Positions 1-9,292 of a DNA stretch of 64,000 nt are shown here, piece after piece. Under the pieces are notes generated by a model that was not told the origin of the DNA, did not search any database, and saw only the letters and a program-made list of their open reading frames with translations. A program made the position numbers and the translations under genes. How positions within the stretch are numbered: the stretch's first letter is position 1; each line of letters opens with the position of its first letter. The stretch is from positions 62,001 through 126,000 of the forward strand of contig CAJTPF010000002.1 in the NCBI GenBank assembly GCA_910578175.1. Direction: 5' to 3'. This DNA is from an uncultured Lachnospiraceae bacterium (GTDB lineage: Bacteria; Bacillota; Clostridia; Lachnospirales; Lachnospiraceae).

Positions 1-2900
1 TTTATAACAACATGAATTTTACTTTTTCCTATATTTCCGACTTCATCCGCCACCTCTATCTGTACTGTATTTTCTTCCTCATCCAAGCACTCCATTATTT
101 CCTTTATGCTGATCGTACAATTTTTTTCACCGTTATATGGAATTTTCTTATATATTTCTTCCCTTTTGCTGCCTCTGTTTATAAAACAGGTGATTTGTGT
201 TACCGTTGATATATCAGAAATATTTTTTATACTGATTTTTTCTTTTGTATTTTTTGCGTTTATTTTCCCTTCACCGGAATAACTTGTCTTAAATACAGGC
301 GCCTCCGTATCTTTGATAACTCCATTTAAAATTTCGATTCCTGTATTTTCAAATACATCTTCTACTTCAATTGTTATAGTATTCTTTCCCTCTATAAAAT
401 CGTCCATATGGTCTTTCAGAAGGAGTTTATGTTCCGTATTTTTTATATTTTTATAATCTATACGCTTTTCTTCCGGCTGATCCTTATTTATAATATAAGA
501 AATTCTTTTAATGGACGAGGCATCTTTAATATCTTTTATAAACACAAACGCTTTTGTTTTTTCACCGAAAGGCTTGTCTTTGTTCAAATATTCTACAGTA
601 AAATCCGGCGCTGTAGTATCCTTAACTATGGTATACACAGCCTCCCGATTTGTATCTTCTGTTATACTGCTTTCATTACCCGCCTTATCCTTTACAACTA
701 TCTTTACTGTATTGGAACCTTCCGATAATTTTCCTAAAATGTCTTTAATCATTATCGTATGATTTATCGTGTTTTCATCATTTTCCGAAAACAAATACAC
801 ATGTTCCTTTTTCTTTTTGGGATTACCTTCATTTATTATGCATCTGATCTCTTTAATTTTTGACGTATCATCCCTGGCTTCAATTTTGATTGCATAATCC
901 GTATTTTTTCCTACGGTTTTGCCATCATGAGCATAGTCAGATATAAAGGTTGGTGCTACAGTGTCATATTTTATGACAGTAACTGTATTCTCATTATCAC
1001 AACTTTCATTTCCAGCTTTATCTGTTAAAACAAATCTCAGGATATTATCTCCTTCCGACAATCTATCCCCAAGTTCTGAAATATCTAAATTATGAGTTTC
1101 CGACCAGGCTAATTCCTCGATCAAATTACCATTAATAAAATATTTAAAATTCTTGATTCCCGAACCATCATCAACAACATTGATCAGACTGATCTGTTTT
1201 CCCACAATCGAATTTTCATTGACATATACTTCTTTTATTGGATTTAAAATTTCAAAAACCGGCTCTTCTTTGTCAAATATTACTTTATATGTTTCGTTTG
1301 CATCTACACCTTTAAGTTTTAATTCTATATTAAAATCAAAATAAAGTTTATCTTTTGTTAGTTCAACAATCTTCTTAAAATCCGAAAATAAAAAATCAGC
1401 TTCTGTACTGGAACTCGCTTGAAGATCAATTAAACTCTTCGTTTCTTCTCCTGTCATCCAATAATAAATACCTTCGATCTTTTTTGAATAATGAAATATT
1501 TTAAAATTATTGTATTCATTAATATAAAATTCTTTTTCATTTGGTTTTATTAATTTACCCTCTTTATCAACAAAAAGTAAACCGGAATCAATATCCGTAT
1601 ATTCAAATTGTAAAACTTCTGTATTCCCCAGATTGTCAATGAGCCTTACTTCAACAATGTTATTTTTATTTATTTTAATTTTATAATCTTCGTCGGATAT
1701 TTCTGCTTCCATATATGGATTCCCTATATTTTCGTTATAATCCCGAAATTCAACACTTTTAATACCAGAACCATTTTGTTCTTCATTTGAAATGATGAGC
1801 AGATCCTCTGCATGAACTGTATATTTTTTTCCGCTGTTATTATCGGGAATTAAGGTTTCTTTTCCTTTTTTAACAACATAATCGACGGATTTATCCTTTT
1901 TTATTTTCCCCGCACTATTATCCAATCCATCTAAAATCTCAATACTGATATACTTATCATCAAATGGAATTTCATAGTAACCGTCTTTGTCTGTTGCCGA
2001 GATTACTTCCGGATTTTTTCCATCTTCGCTAATATATCCATGAAATTTTACCGTTCCCTCTCCGGCATCTGTTGCTTTAACCTTCACAATATCCTTATTG
2101 GTATAATATATATTTTTATTAACTTCTTTGCCTGTTTTCATATATGAATCCGGTATTTCCTCTACCTCCGGCGCTGTCAGATCATAGCCTGTTTTAATTG
2201 GATTTTCACTGTGATTTCCTAATTTATCACATACCCATACATAATAAATTTCATTTTGCGAATCTAAATCAAACTGAAATTTACCCTGTTCATTTTCCAA
2301 AACAGCGCTTGCTTTTTCATAATCATTATTAATACTATATTTTAATTCTTCTACCCCTGAACCTTCTCCATCATTAACATTGATTGTTATCGTTTTATTT
2401 TTCTGCCAATACTCTTTTTGAAAATCTGATTCTATGTCTACCTGATTGATTGAACTTATGACCGGCGGTTTCGTATCGTTCATAATCTTAAAGAACATCT
2501 TCTCAACATCATCTTTTGTAATTATCCAGAAATAATACATGACATCCGGCTGTGGAATTGTTAATTTATATTCGTTGAAAGTTCTATTTTCTCCAGGTGA
2601 GGCAGGGACCACAGGGGAAATTAAATTCCCTGTGGCTATATCATTAGTCTGGCTATATTTAATCTCTTTGATACTTTCAGCATTTTCTATGATAATGTGA
2701 ATATCCTTACTTTTAACAAAATAGATATCTCCAGATTGAAAAGCCTTATCACCATCTTTAGTTTCAACCGTTACGGTGATTTCCGGTTCTGTATTTTCCC
2801 CATCTGCTTGTATGGTTCTCTCATAACGTATGGTTGTAATAAACATTATAAATGATAAAAATACAGCTAACCAACGTTTACTTATAACTTTTGTATCCAA
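1..2900 (-). CDS. Large Ig-repeat surface protein, 3' end outside window (partial)
   Basis: I translated this frame by hand: it is open for 966 codons and continues past the left edge. The start is a TTG (2898-2900) preceded by GGGAGAAG at normal distance, 21 bases after the stop of the upstream LRR gene, so it is probably the next gene of the same operon. A hydrophobic segment follows KRW at about residues 8-25 and looks like a signal peptide. The visible C-terminal part has at least three Ig-like units of about 103-113 residues, each opening with D-T-x-A-P (near 964, 622 and 313). Two phrases of the type DKAGNES precede these openings, as in bacterial Ig-like adhesin repeats. Inference: a secreted or wall-bound adhesin. 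The sorting signal, if any, lies outside the window. Confidence 0.85.
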   Translation of the reverse strand, partial: MDTKVISKRWLAVFLSFIMFITTIRYERTIQADGENTEPEITVTVETKDGDKAFQSGDIYFVKSKDIHIIIENAESIKEIKYSQTNDIATGNLISPVVPASPGENRTFNEYKLTIPQPDVMYYFWIITKDDVEKMFFKIMNDTKPPVISSINQVDIESDFQKEYWQKNKTITINVNDGEGSGVEELKYSINNDYEKASAVLENEQGKFQFDLDSQNEIYYVWVCDKLGNHSENPIKTGYDLTAPEVEEIPDSYMKTGKEVNKNIYYTNKDIVKVKATDAGEGTVKFHGYISEDGKNPEVISATDKDGYYEIPFDDKYISIEILDGLDNSAGKIKKDKSVDYVVKKGKETLIPDNNSGKKYTVHAEDLLIISNEEQNGSGIKSVEFRDYNENIGNPYMEAEISDEDYKIKINKNNIVEVRLIDNLGNTEVLQFEYTDIDSGLLFVDKEGKLIKPNEKEFYINEYNNFKIFHYSKKIEGIYYWMTGEETKSLIDLQASSSTEADFLFSDFKKIVELTKDKLYFDFNIELKLKGVDANETYKVIFDKEEPVFEILNPIKEVYVNENSIVGKQISLINVVDDGSGIKNFKYFINGNLIEELAWSETHNLDISELGDRLSEGDNILRFVLTDKAGNESCDNENTVTVIKYDTVAPTFISDYAHDGKTVGKNTDYAIKIEARDDTSKIKEIRCIINEGNPKKKKEHVYLFSENDENTINHTIMIKDILGKLSEGSNTVKIVVKDKAGNESSITEDTNREAVYTIVKDTTAPDFTVEYLNKDKPFGEKTKAFVFIKDIKDASSIKRISYIINKDQPEEKRIDYKNIKNTEHKLLLKDHMDDFIEGKNTITIEVEDVFENTGIEILNGVIKDTEAPVFKTSYSGEGKINAKNTKEKISIKNISDISTVTQITCFINRGSKREEIYKKIPYNGEKNCTISIKEIMECLDEEENTVQIEVADEVGNIGKSKIHVVI

Positions 2901-2921
2901 TATATCTTCTCCCTTCAAAAA

Positions 2922-4829
2922 TCACTTTACCGTTTTTTCTTTAAAATAAGTACCGCTCTTTATCAGTGTTCCATTGTAATTATTAACGGCTCTTAAGTAA
3001 AAATAATATTTTTTTCCGCTCTTTAAATATTTTTTTGTATAACTGTTTCCAGTAAATTTATTGTTTGTAAGCGCCTTCCAGGCTCCGTTTTTCTCCGTTT
3101 TATAAAATAATACATAGCCTGTCGCCCCTTCAACTTTATCCCATGTTACGGTAATCTGACCTTTTTTATCGGAAACCAGTCTGAACTTTGGACGGATCGG
3201 AGCAGTGGTAACATAAAGTTCATCCGAAAGATCACTATAATATTTTTTTCCGTTTATGGTAATAAATGAGCATATTTTATATTTATATTCCGTATTACTC
3301 TTTAAATAATTATTTGTCCACGAGTACCTTGACGAACCGTCTAATGTTTTTGCCAGAATATATTTTCCTTTATTCACATTATACTTGTATATCAGATATC
3401 CTTCTGATATACCCTTCTGTGAATCCCATTTTAACTGGATTTTAGTTGACTTCGACTGTGTACATTTAAAATTTGTCACTTTTTCCGGGACTGTTTGTGC
3501 TATAAGCGTATCCGAGTAAACTCCATAAAATTTATTACCGTTTATTGTTTTATATGCTCTTACACGATATTTATACTTTACGCCGGGTTCTAAAGCACTG
3601 TCTTTGAAAGATGACGCAGTAACATTTTTTAACAGACTCCATGATTCATTGTTAATGTTACTTTTTTCAACTTCATATCCGTCAACTCCTCCTCCACAGG
3701 CATTCCATTCTATGGTTGCCTGTGTTTCGGTGCATCCGCTCTGCCTGATTCCGGATACCTGTGCAGGCACTATTTTAAAAGTAACACCGCTTTTCTGACC
3801 TGTATATTTTCCTATACCTTTCACGGTTACGGAAGCCCTTCCGATTTTAACATTATTTTGATATGTAACCGTATAATCACTATTTTCCTCCAAACCCGTT
3901 ATCTTAAGGGGCTGTATTGCCTTTCCTGTATATACGTACCCCTGATTACTAAACCGGATGGGAACAGATGAAATATCTTTTTTAGGCTCAACCTTAACTC
4001 CGAGATCCGTCTCTAAATAAGACTCCGGATTTACTATAAGCGTTGTATTTGGCGGAAATACTGTTCTAACATTATTTACCTTATCCGGAATTGCTATTTC
4101 ATTTAATGCCGTACAACCCTGAAACGCTGATGCTCCTATTGTCTGCAATGATTCCGGCAGTCGGACGCTGGTCAGGGACGTACAGTCTCTAAATGCTTCA
4201 CGGCCAATGGAAGTGATACCTTCCGGTATTATAATCTCCTCTAGCGAAGTACAGCCATTAAAAGTTAGCTCTCCTATTTCCGAGATACTGCCCTGGATCT
4301 CGATTGATTTTAAATTTTTACAGTCTATGAAAGCATGTTCCTTTAAAACTGACAGATTAGGCGGAAGCGTTATCTCCTCCAGTTTACTTTCCTTAAAGGC
4401 AGCATACTGTATGCTTGTTACACTGGACGGAAGTGTTAACTGTTTCAGACCCGATTTTTCAAATGCCTCACGGCCGATCATTTCCACACTATCCGGAATA
4501 TGTACTTCTTTCAAATTCTCGGTTTCATAAAACACAGAATATCCGATACTCTTTACAGTCGACGGTATAAAAACCTCTTTCACCGTTTTATTGCAAAAAA
4601 AAGTAGACGAAAGCTGGAAAACTGTATATCCATCCACCTTATCCGGAATATGAACGATTTCATCGGAACCTTTATATTTCGTCAGGCAAATCCCCTCTCC
4701 GGTTAATGAATCCCATACATACTCATATTCATCTGATTTTGCATAAGTATTAACTTTAAACATTATTAAGATTGAAAAACATAAAAATGCTCCTATTGTT
4801 AAGTGCAAGCTTTTTTTGAAAATATTCAT
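2922..4829 (-). CDS. BspA-type leucine-rich repeat protein with fibronectin type III domains
   Basis: Secreted protein of 635 residues. Residues 1-30 form a signal peptide (KKSL, hydrophobic core, then TYAKSDE). Residues about 55-265 are LRR_5/BspA-like repeats with the phrase pattern 'I-G-x-x-A-F-x-x-C-x-x-L-x-x-I-x-I-P'. Residues about 290-355 form a small beta domain of the 'YTGKAIQP' type seen in clostridial surface proteins. Three fibronectin type III modules follow (about 358-445, 447-540 and 545-635, each with a conserved W and Y-x-Y-x-V/I). The start has AAAGGAG upstream. It lies between a small membrane protein and the giant Ig-repeat protein. BspA-like proteins commonly bind host or bacterial surfaces; the ligand here is unknown. 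No LPxTG motif is visible. Confidence 0.85.
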   Translation of the reverse strand: MNIFKKSLHLTIGAFLCFSILIMFKVNTYAKSDEYEYVWDSLTGEGICLTKYKGSDEIVHIPDKVDGYTVFQLSSTFFCNKTVKEVFIPSTVKSIGYSVFYETENLKEVHIPDSVEMIGREAFEKSGLKQLTLPSSVTSIQYAAFKESKLEEITLPPNLSVLKEHAFIDCKNLKSIEIQGSISEIGELTFNGCTSLEEIIIPEGITSIGREAFRDCTSLTSVRLPESLQTIGASAFQGCTALNEIAIPDKVNNVRTVFPPNTTLIVNPESYLETDLGVKVEPKKDISSVPIRFSNQGYVYTGKAIQPLKITGLEENSDYTVTYQNNVKIGRASVTVKGIGKYTGQKSGVTFKIVPAQVSGIRQSGCTETQATIEWNACGGGVDGYEVEKSNINNESWSLLKNVTASSFKDSALEPGVKYKYRVRAYKTINGNKFYGVYSDTLIAQTVPEKVTNFKCTQSKSTKIQLKWDSQKGISEGYLIYKYNVNKGKYILAKTLDGSSRYSWTNNYLKSNTEYKYKICSFITINGKKYYSDLSDELYVTTAPIRPKFRLVSDKKGQITVTWDKVEGATGYVLFYKTEKNGAWKALTNNKFTGNSYTKKYLKSGKKYYFYLRAVNNYNGTLIKSGTYFKEKTVK

Positions 4830-4861
4830 TTTACAATTCTCCTTTATTAATATATTTATAT

Positions 4862-5332
4862 TTAAATTATGATATTGGTATGAACTATCACAACGCTCTC
4901 CAATACCATAAATTGATTTTTTAATTGCGGCTGTATAATCGGATCATGTCTGTATCCGGCTTTTTCTTCCGTAAGTTCTTCCGTTACTGCTACAGATTGT
5001 AATAGCGTTGTTTCTTCATATCTATTTTCCAGCAATACTGTTTCATTTTCATCTGGTTCTTTTTTATTCCTTTTTACCATATTATTTCCCGCAATCTTAT
5101 CTGTTATGGAATGATTGGCTGTCATGACGGATATTCCGGATTCTGAATCTGATTGGGCATCATTCGCCGCCCGGATTCTGTTAATTGCGTGTTTTTCCGT
5201 TATACCGGATAGATCACACACTATTTTTCTAATATTAAACAAAAAGTAAAGCAATACAGAGCCGGCCAGAAAAAAAACTGACAGTATATATCCCGTTTTT
5301 GATATTAATTCGTACTGATCTGCTATTCCCAT
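4862..5332 (-). CDS. Small single-pass membrane protein, unknown function
   Basis: Protein of 156 residues with one N-terminal membrane segment (about residues 13-32, YILSVFFLAGSVLLYFLF). A basic motif comes next, with a charged, probably disordered tail that is rich in E, N and T. The order suggests a short outside N-terminus and a cytoplasmic tail, but topology is inferred. The TTLLQ and ETVLLE stretches of the tail resemble the Thr-containing phosphorylation and FHA-binding segments in the neighbouring FHA protein (GETTVLG), so it may be a kinase substrate. It sits 23 bases downstream of the Ser/Thr kinase gene with its own AAGGAAG site. I do not recognise a family. Confidence 0.7.
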   Translation of the reverse strand: MGIADQYELISKTGYILSVFFLAGSVLLYFLFNIRKIVCDLSGITEKHAINRIRAANDAQSDSESGISVMTANHSITDKIAGNNMVKRNKKEPDENETVLLENRYEETTLLQSVAVTEELTEEKAGYRHDPIIQPQLKNQFMVLESVVIVHTNIII

Positions 5333-5355
5333 GGATTCTTCCTTTCCGTCAGCTC

Positions 5356-7074
5356 CTACGAGCCGGACATTGCCTGCATCTTAATCTCTATTTTCTGGTT
5401 ACTTGCATTTATACTGGATATTAAACTTTCCAGATTACTGTCCGGATTCTCAATCGCCTGCATTTCTGTCTGCATTTGATCCAGTAACCTCTGAACATTT
5501 TCAGCTGGTACTCCGTCATTTATAAATTTTTCGGTTTTTGCCGCCAATGCGCTTGATAGTAACTGATACATTCTCAATTTTATATTGTCATTATTTATTT
5601 TCTTATTATCCGAGGCCAAAGCAAACAATTGAGTATAATTGCTGAAATACTCCAGATACTTTCCTTTAAAATCGCCCGTATTTTCCCAGTCTCCAATACT
5701 CGTATAATATTCACTGATTTCATAATATATTTTCGATTCATTCCAGTATAAAAAAGTATTTTCATCAGAATGATCAATCACATTTTTATACCACTTTTTT
5801 GCCGCCTTATATTTTGCATTTTCATTATCCCCTGATTTATCCTCATTACCATATGTATAATAAAAAAAATATGCCTTTGCTAATTCATATGAGACTTCCA
5901 CATAATTACTTTTATTTGCTTTTAAATCTGAACTGTAATCATTTAATAATTCCTCTATTTCCTGGGATTCTTTTACCGAGAAGTTATACATATCATTTTC
6001 ATCGCCGTATTGGGGATTATAGTAAGATTCTATCAGACTGATATATGCTTCTTTATCCCCCGGTTTAATTGATATGGCTTTTTTTAATGTCTCACGGATA
6101 CTTTCCTCATTGGTCAGACTGTTGGCTTCTGCGATGACGTCTTCATATTGTTCATCGGTCTTGGCTTCCGCCGCTTTTCCAAATCCGGTCCCTACTCCCA
6201 GCGATACGATAGTCATTACTGCCGTTGTTATGAATGCCGCCAGTTTTTTCTTTTGACGGCTTCGGAAAATATCGTCTATTTCATCGTAATGTTCCAGTGC
6301 ATAAGTTAATTCTGCACAACTCTGATATCTATCCTCAGGATTTCTCTGGGTACATCGTAAAATGATTTTTTCCAGACCGCTGGACAAAGAAGAATTGATT
6401 TCTCTGATAGGTTTGATCTCATACGGCGGTTCGCTTGGGTTCATTCCGGTGACCAAATGGTACAAAGTAGCTCCCAGACAATAAATATCTGTTCTTCCGT
6501 CGGTCTGCCCTTTTCCTCCGAACTGTTCAGGCGCTGCATATCCGATGGTTCCAAGACAGGTGGTATCCGCCAGATTTTTTTCTTTATATTCTCTGGCAGT
6601 TCCGAAATCGATCAATGTCAGTTTTCCATCCGGCTTCAGCATGATATTGGATGGTTTCATATCCCGGTATATGATTGCCGGTTTTCTGGTATGAAGATAT
6701 CCCAAAACGTCGCTTAACTGCTTTGCCCATTCGATCACCAGTTCCTGCGGCTGGGCTCCAAATTCATCCAGCCGGTTCTTCAGCGAATTACCCTGAATAT
6801 AATCCATTACGATCAAAAAATTATCTTTTCGGTCTATAACATCTATAATGCTTGGCAGATTGGGATGGCTCAACCGTTTAAGCATATCGATCTCAACTAT
6901 CAATCCCTGTTTTACCACTTCAAAATCTTTTACACCGTCTTTGCGGACTTGCTTTATCGCCCACTGTTTATTTGCCCTTTCATTCATTGCCAAATAAACA
7001 ACGCTCATGCCGCCCTGTCCGATCTTGTTCAGTATCTTATATTTACCGTCTACAATTGAGCCTATTTCCAACAT
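5356..7074 (-). CDS. Membrane-anchored Ser/Thr protein kinase (Hanks type)
   Basis: Kinase of 572 residues. The catalytic domain occupies about residues 10-270: glycine loop GQGGMSVVY (19-27), ATP lysine K41, catalytic loop YRDMKPSN (136-143), DFG at 156-158 and APE at 181-183. All catalytic residues are present; the usual His of HRD is Tyr, which is common in bacterial kinases. One membrane segment follows at about 279-299. The outside part has no PASTA domains; instead it is helical and TPR-like with many Tyr, Asn and Glu residues. This argues against the classic PrkC role of sensing muropeptides. The PP2C gene ends upstream with a 17-base gap, and the FHA gene is next to it, giving a kinase, phosphatase and reader set. 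Confidence 0.93.
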   Translation of the reverse strand: MLEIGSIVDGKYKILNKIGQGGMSVVYLAMNERANKQWAIKQVRKDGVKDFEVVKQGLIVEIDMLKRLSHPNLPSIIDVIDRKDNFLIVMDYIQGNSLKNRLDEFGAQPQELVIEWAKQLSDVLGYLHTRKPAIIYRDMKPSNIMLKPDGKLTLIDFGTAREYKEKNLADTTCLGTIGYAAPEQFGGKGQTDGRTDIYCLGATLYHLVTGMNPSEPPYEIKPIREINSSLSSGLEKIILRCTQRNPEDRYQSCAELTYALEHYDEIDDIFRSRQKKKLAAFITTAVMTIVSLGVGTGFGKAAEAKTDEQYEDVIAEANSLTNEESIRETLKKAISIKPGDKEAYISLIESYYNPQYGDENDMYNFSVKESQEIEELLNDYSSDLKANKSNYVEVSYELAKAYFFYYTYGNEDKSGDNENAKYKAAKKWYKNVIDHSDENTFLYWNESKIYYEISEYYTSIGDWENTGDFKGKYLEYFSNYTQLFALASDNKKINNDNIKLRMYQLLSSALAAKTEKFINDGVPAENVQRLLDQMQTEMQAIENPDSNLESLISSINASNQKIEIKMQAMSGS

Positions 7075-7091
7075 AACTTTACTCCTAAATT

Positions 7092-7859
7092 TTAAAACGT
7101 CCGGATCAAACTTACCGTGATATTGTCTTGTTCCATACGTGTTTTGTTAAGTTCTATCAACAATTCGCTCTGCTGCTTCATAACTTCTTTTGATGTTAAA
7201 ACTTCCGGTTTCAGATGCTCATACAACTCTTCCGTGCTGATAACATGGCGGAATCCGTCGGAACATAACATATAAACAGTATCCGTTTCGGTTTTTCCAA
7301 AATACATTTCCGGGTATACATCCCCCGTTGCGCCAACACACTGTAATAAAACACTTTTTCTTGGATCATTATCTGCCTGCTCCCGCGTGATCAATCCTTT
7401 TCTGTACTCATTTTCAACCACTGTCTGATCCTGGGTTAACAGATTTACATGATTTTTTATTTCGTATATTCTGGAATCTCCAACATTTACGATATAATAA
7501 CGGTCCTCGGTAAACAATGCGGCTACTATCGTAGTTCCGAGACGGATTCTCTGTTGCTGACCATATATCAATATCTTTTTGTTAACATTTTTAATAATTC
7601 GTTCCCATTCTCGTCTGATTTTAAGATCATCTAATCCCTCCTGAATTAATTGCGATAAATTATTATCAAACCATTCAGAAAAGGCTCTGGTCAGAGTAGC
7701 GCTTGCCACTTCCCCCTGTTGCAGACCACCCATACCATCACATATAAGAGCCAATGCAATCTTTCCCACTGACGTATCCGCCACTTTAATAGCAAGACTG
7801 TCCTGATTAGTATTTTTTTTAATGCCTTTATCTGTACTTGCCGATACCAAAAAATCCAT
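7092..7859 (-). CDS. PP2C-family Ser/Thr protein phosphatase
   Basis: Phosphatase of 255 residues covering a single PP2C domain. Metal-binding motifs are present: NQDS near residue 20, CDGMGG near 40, GDSR near 126, CSDG near 198 and EQDN near 240. These are the aspartates that coordinate the two Mn/Mg ions. It is likely to dephosphorylate targets of the adjacent kinase, as PrpC/Stp does for PrkC. The start ATG has GGAAGG upstream. It lies between the FHA and kinase genes with short gaps, so co-transcription is expected. No signal peptide or membrane segment is seen, so it acts in the cytoplasm. Confidence 0.93.
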   Translation of the reverse strand: MDFLVSASTDKGIKKNTNQDSLAIKVADTSVGKIALALICDGMGGLQQGEVASATLTRAFSEWFDNNLSQLIQEGLDDLKIRREWERIIKNVNKKILIYGQQQRIRLGTTIVAALFTEDRYYIVNVGDSRIYEIKNHVNLLTQDQTVVENEYRKGLITREQADNDPRKSVLLQCVGATGDVYPEMYFGKTETDTVYMLCSDGFRHVISTEELYEHLKPEVLTSKEVMKQQSELLIELNKTRMEQDNITVSLIRTF

Positions 7860-7908
7860 ATTTTAATGCCTTCCTCTTATTAGATATATTTATAGTCAAA
7901 CCGTCTTT

Positions 7909-9279
7909 TTATTCCACATTAAATACAAATTCCTCATCCGCAAGCCTTAATGTCGTTCCCGGTTCAATTTTTGTTTCCACATTCGGCTGTATCATGATAC
8001 CATTTACATATGTATGATTCTTGGAATTCATATCAATTATAAAATACTCCATACCCTTTGTTATCACATTCGCATGACTTCTGCTGATAGCCGTATTATC
8101 TCCAATGAAATAATCCACAAAGCTATTTTCTTTTCCAATCCTGTAAATCTCTTTATCTATATACTTTTTTTCCTGATTCTTTATTCGGATTAAATATGCT
8201 CTTGTCCGGTATGATTCCATACTATCCAGGCCTAACACGGTTGTCTCTCCCATTCCGTCTATTCCAAGAACAGTAGTTTCTCCAAAGTTACCGTCTATCT
8301 GCGTATAATTTGCCTGTTTTCTCGGTTGCAGCTGCTGCTGAATAGGATTTAACTGACTTCCTGGTATAACCATGGGTTCTTCCGGTTGTAAAACCATAAT
8401 ATCTGATTCCTGGCCCGGAATAACCATGCCCGGAACCGACATTCCCTTTGCTTTCTTATCCGGTTTCTTTTCAGTTTTCGGCTCTTTATTTTTTTTGAGA
8501 AATCCAAACAAACTCTTCTTTTCTTTTTTTTCTTTATCCGCCTCCGGTTTTACCTGAGATACCGGAACTACCGGTGCTTGCGGAATATTTACTGCAGGAA
8601 TGACCTGCCGTTCCTCTAAAGACTCCAGTCTGGAAGCATCAACAATCGTTTCGGATGGCAGGACCGGCTCTGCCTGTTTCTCCCTTTTTATCACGGGATT
8701 ATTATCTGCAGGCGCATTTCTTCTCTCATCCCCGTTTAAAATCTCATCCAGCACTTTTTTAAATTCACTTGCCGAAAATGCTCCGCTGTTTAAATAACTG
8801 ATTATCTTTGCCACATAATCACAATTTTCCGTTTGATCAAACTTTGATGTGAAAACAATGTTCTTAACAAACATCTCCAGATTACAATCTGTTTTGTTTT
8901 CTGCAATCGGAACACAAATTATATCTATATCACAATTGCGAATGTCTACATAAATATATTTGATATCTATGATCAAATCACATAATTCTATCATATAATC
9001 TTCCGCATTGCTAACTGCCGCCAGAATATTTGATAAGCACCGTGTCAGCTTCTCCTTGTTTACACCACGTTCAAAAAACTGCTCGATGGTAACCTTGGAA
9101 GTAATATTATATTTTAGATATTTTTTAGTATCCATCTGTGTATACGTCATAGATAATAAACCGGTTATCCTGTTATTTTCCATCATTCCCAAAATAACGG
9201 AATCAACGGTTTCTTTTTCTTTCACTTCATATACCAGATTAGTGTTTACTCCGTTATTTTCTACCGTAAACTCTCTCAT
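7909..9279 (-). CDS. DUF6382 and FHA domain protein
   Basis: Protein of 456 residues if translation starts at the ATG at 9277-9279. An in-frame GTG three codons earlier directly abuts the AGGAAG site and is less likely. The N-terminal 180 residues resemble DUF6382, a domain found with FHA domains in Firmicutes. The middle is a Pro/Lys-rich linker with a basic segment KKEKKSLFGFLKKN. Two near-identical GETTVLG segments follow (about residues 330-345) and may be phospho-threonine sites for the kinase. The C-terminal 95 residues form an FHA fold with IGKE, SRSHA and N-x-T-Y-V-N-G motifs, which bind pThr peptides. The order FHA, PP2C, kinase implies a phospho-signalling module. Confidence 0.88.
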   Translation of the reverse strand: MREFTVENNGVNTNLVYEVKEKETVDSVILGMMENNRITGLLSMTYTQMDTKKYLKYNITSKVTIEQFFERGVNKEKLTRCLSNILAAVSNAEDYMIELCDLIIDIKYIYVDIRNCDIDIICVPIAENKTDCNLEMFVKNIVFTSKFDQTENCDYVAKIISYLNSGAFSASEFKKVLDEILNGDERRNAPADNNPVIKREKQAEPVLPSETIVDASRLESLEERQVIPAVNIPQAPVVPVSQVKPEADKEKKEKKSLFGFLKKNKEPKTEKKPDKKAKGMSVPGMVIPGQESDIMVLQPEEPMVIPGSQLNPIQQQLQPRKQANYTQIDGNFGETTVLGIDGMGETTVLGLDSMESYRTRAYLIRIKNQEKKYIDKEIYRIGKENSFVDYFIGDNTAISRSHANVITKGMEYFIIDMNSKNHTYVNGIMIQPNVETKIEPGTTLRLADEEFVFNVE

Positions 9280-9292
9280 GCGGCTCACCTTC

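Noticed and set aside
408..762. Two overlapping plus-strand reading frames of 106 and 83 codons
   Set aside because: They lie opposite the continuous minus-strand Ig-repeat frame, lack ribosome sites, and have low-complexity translations.
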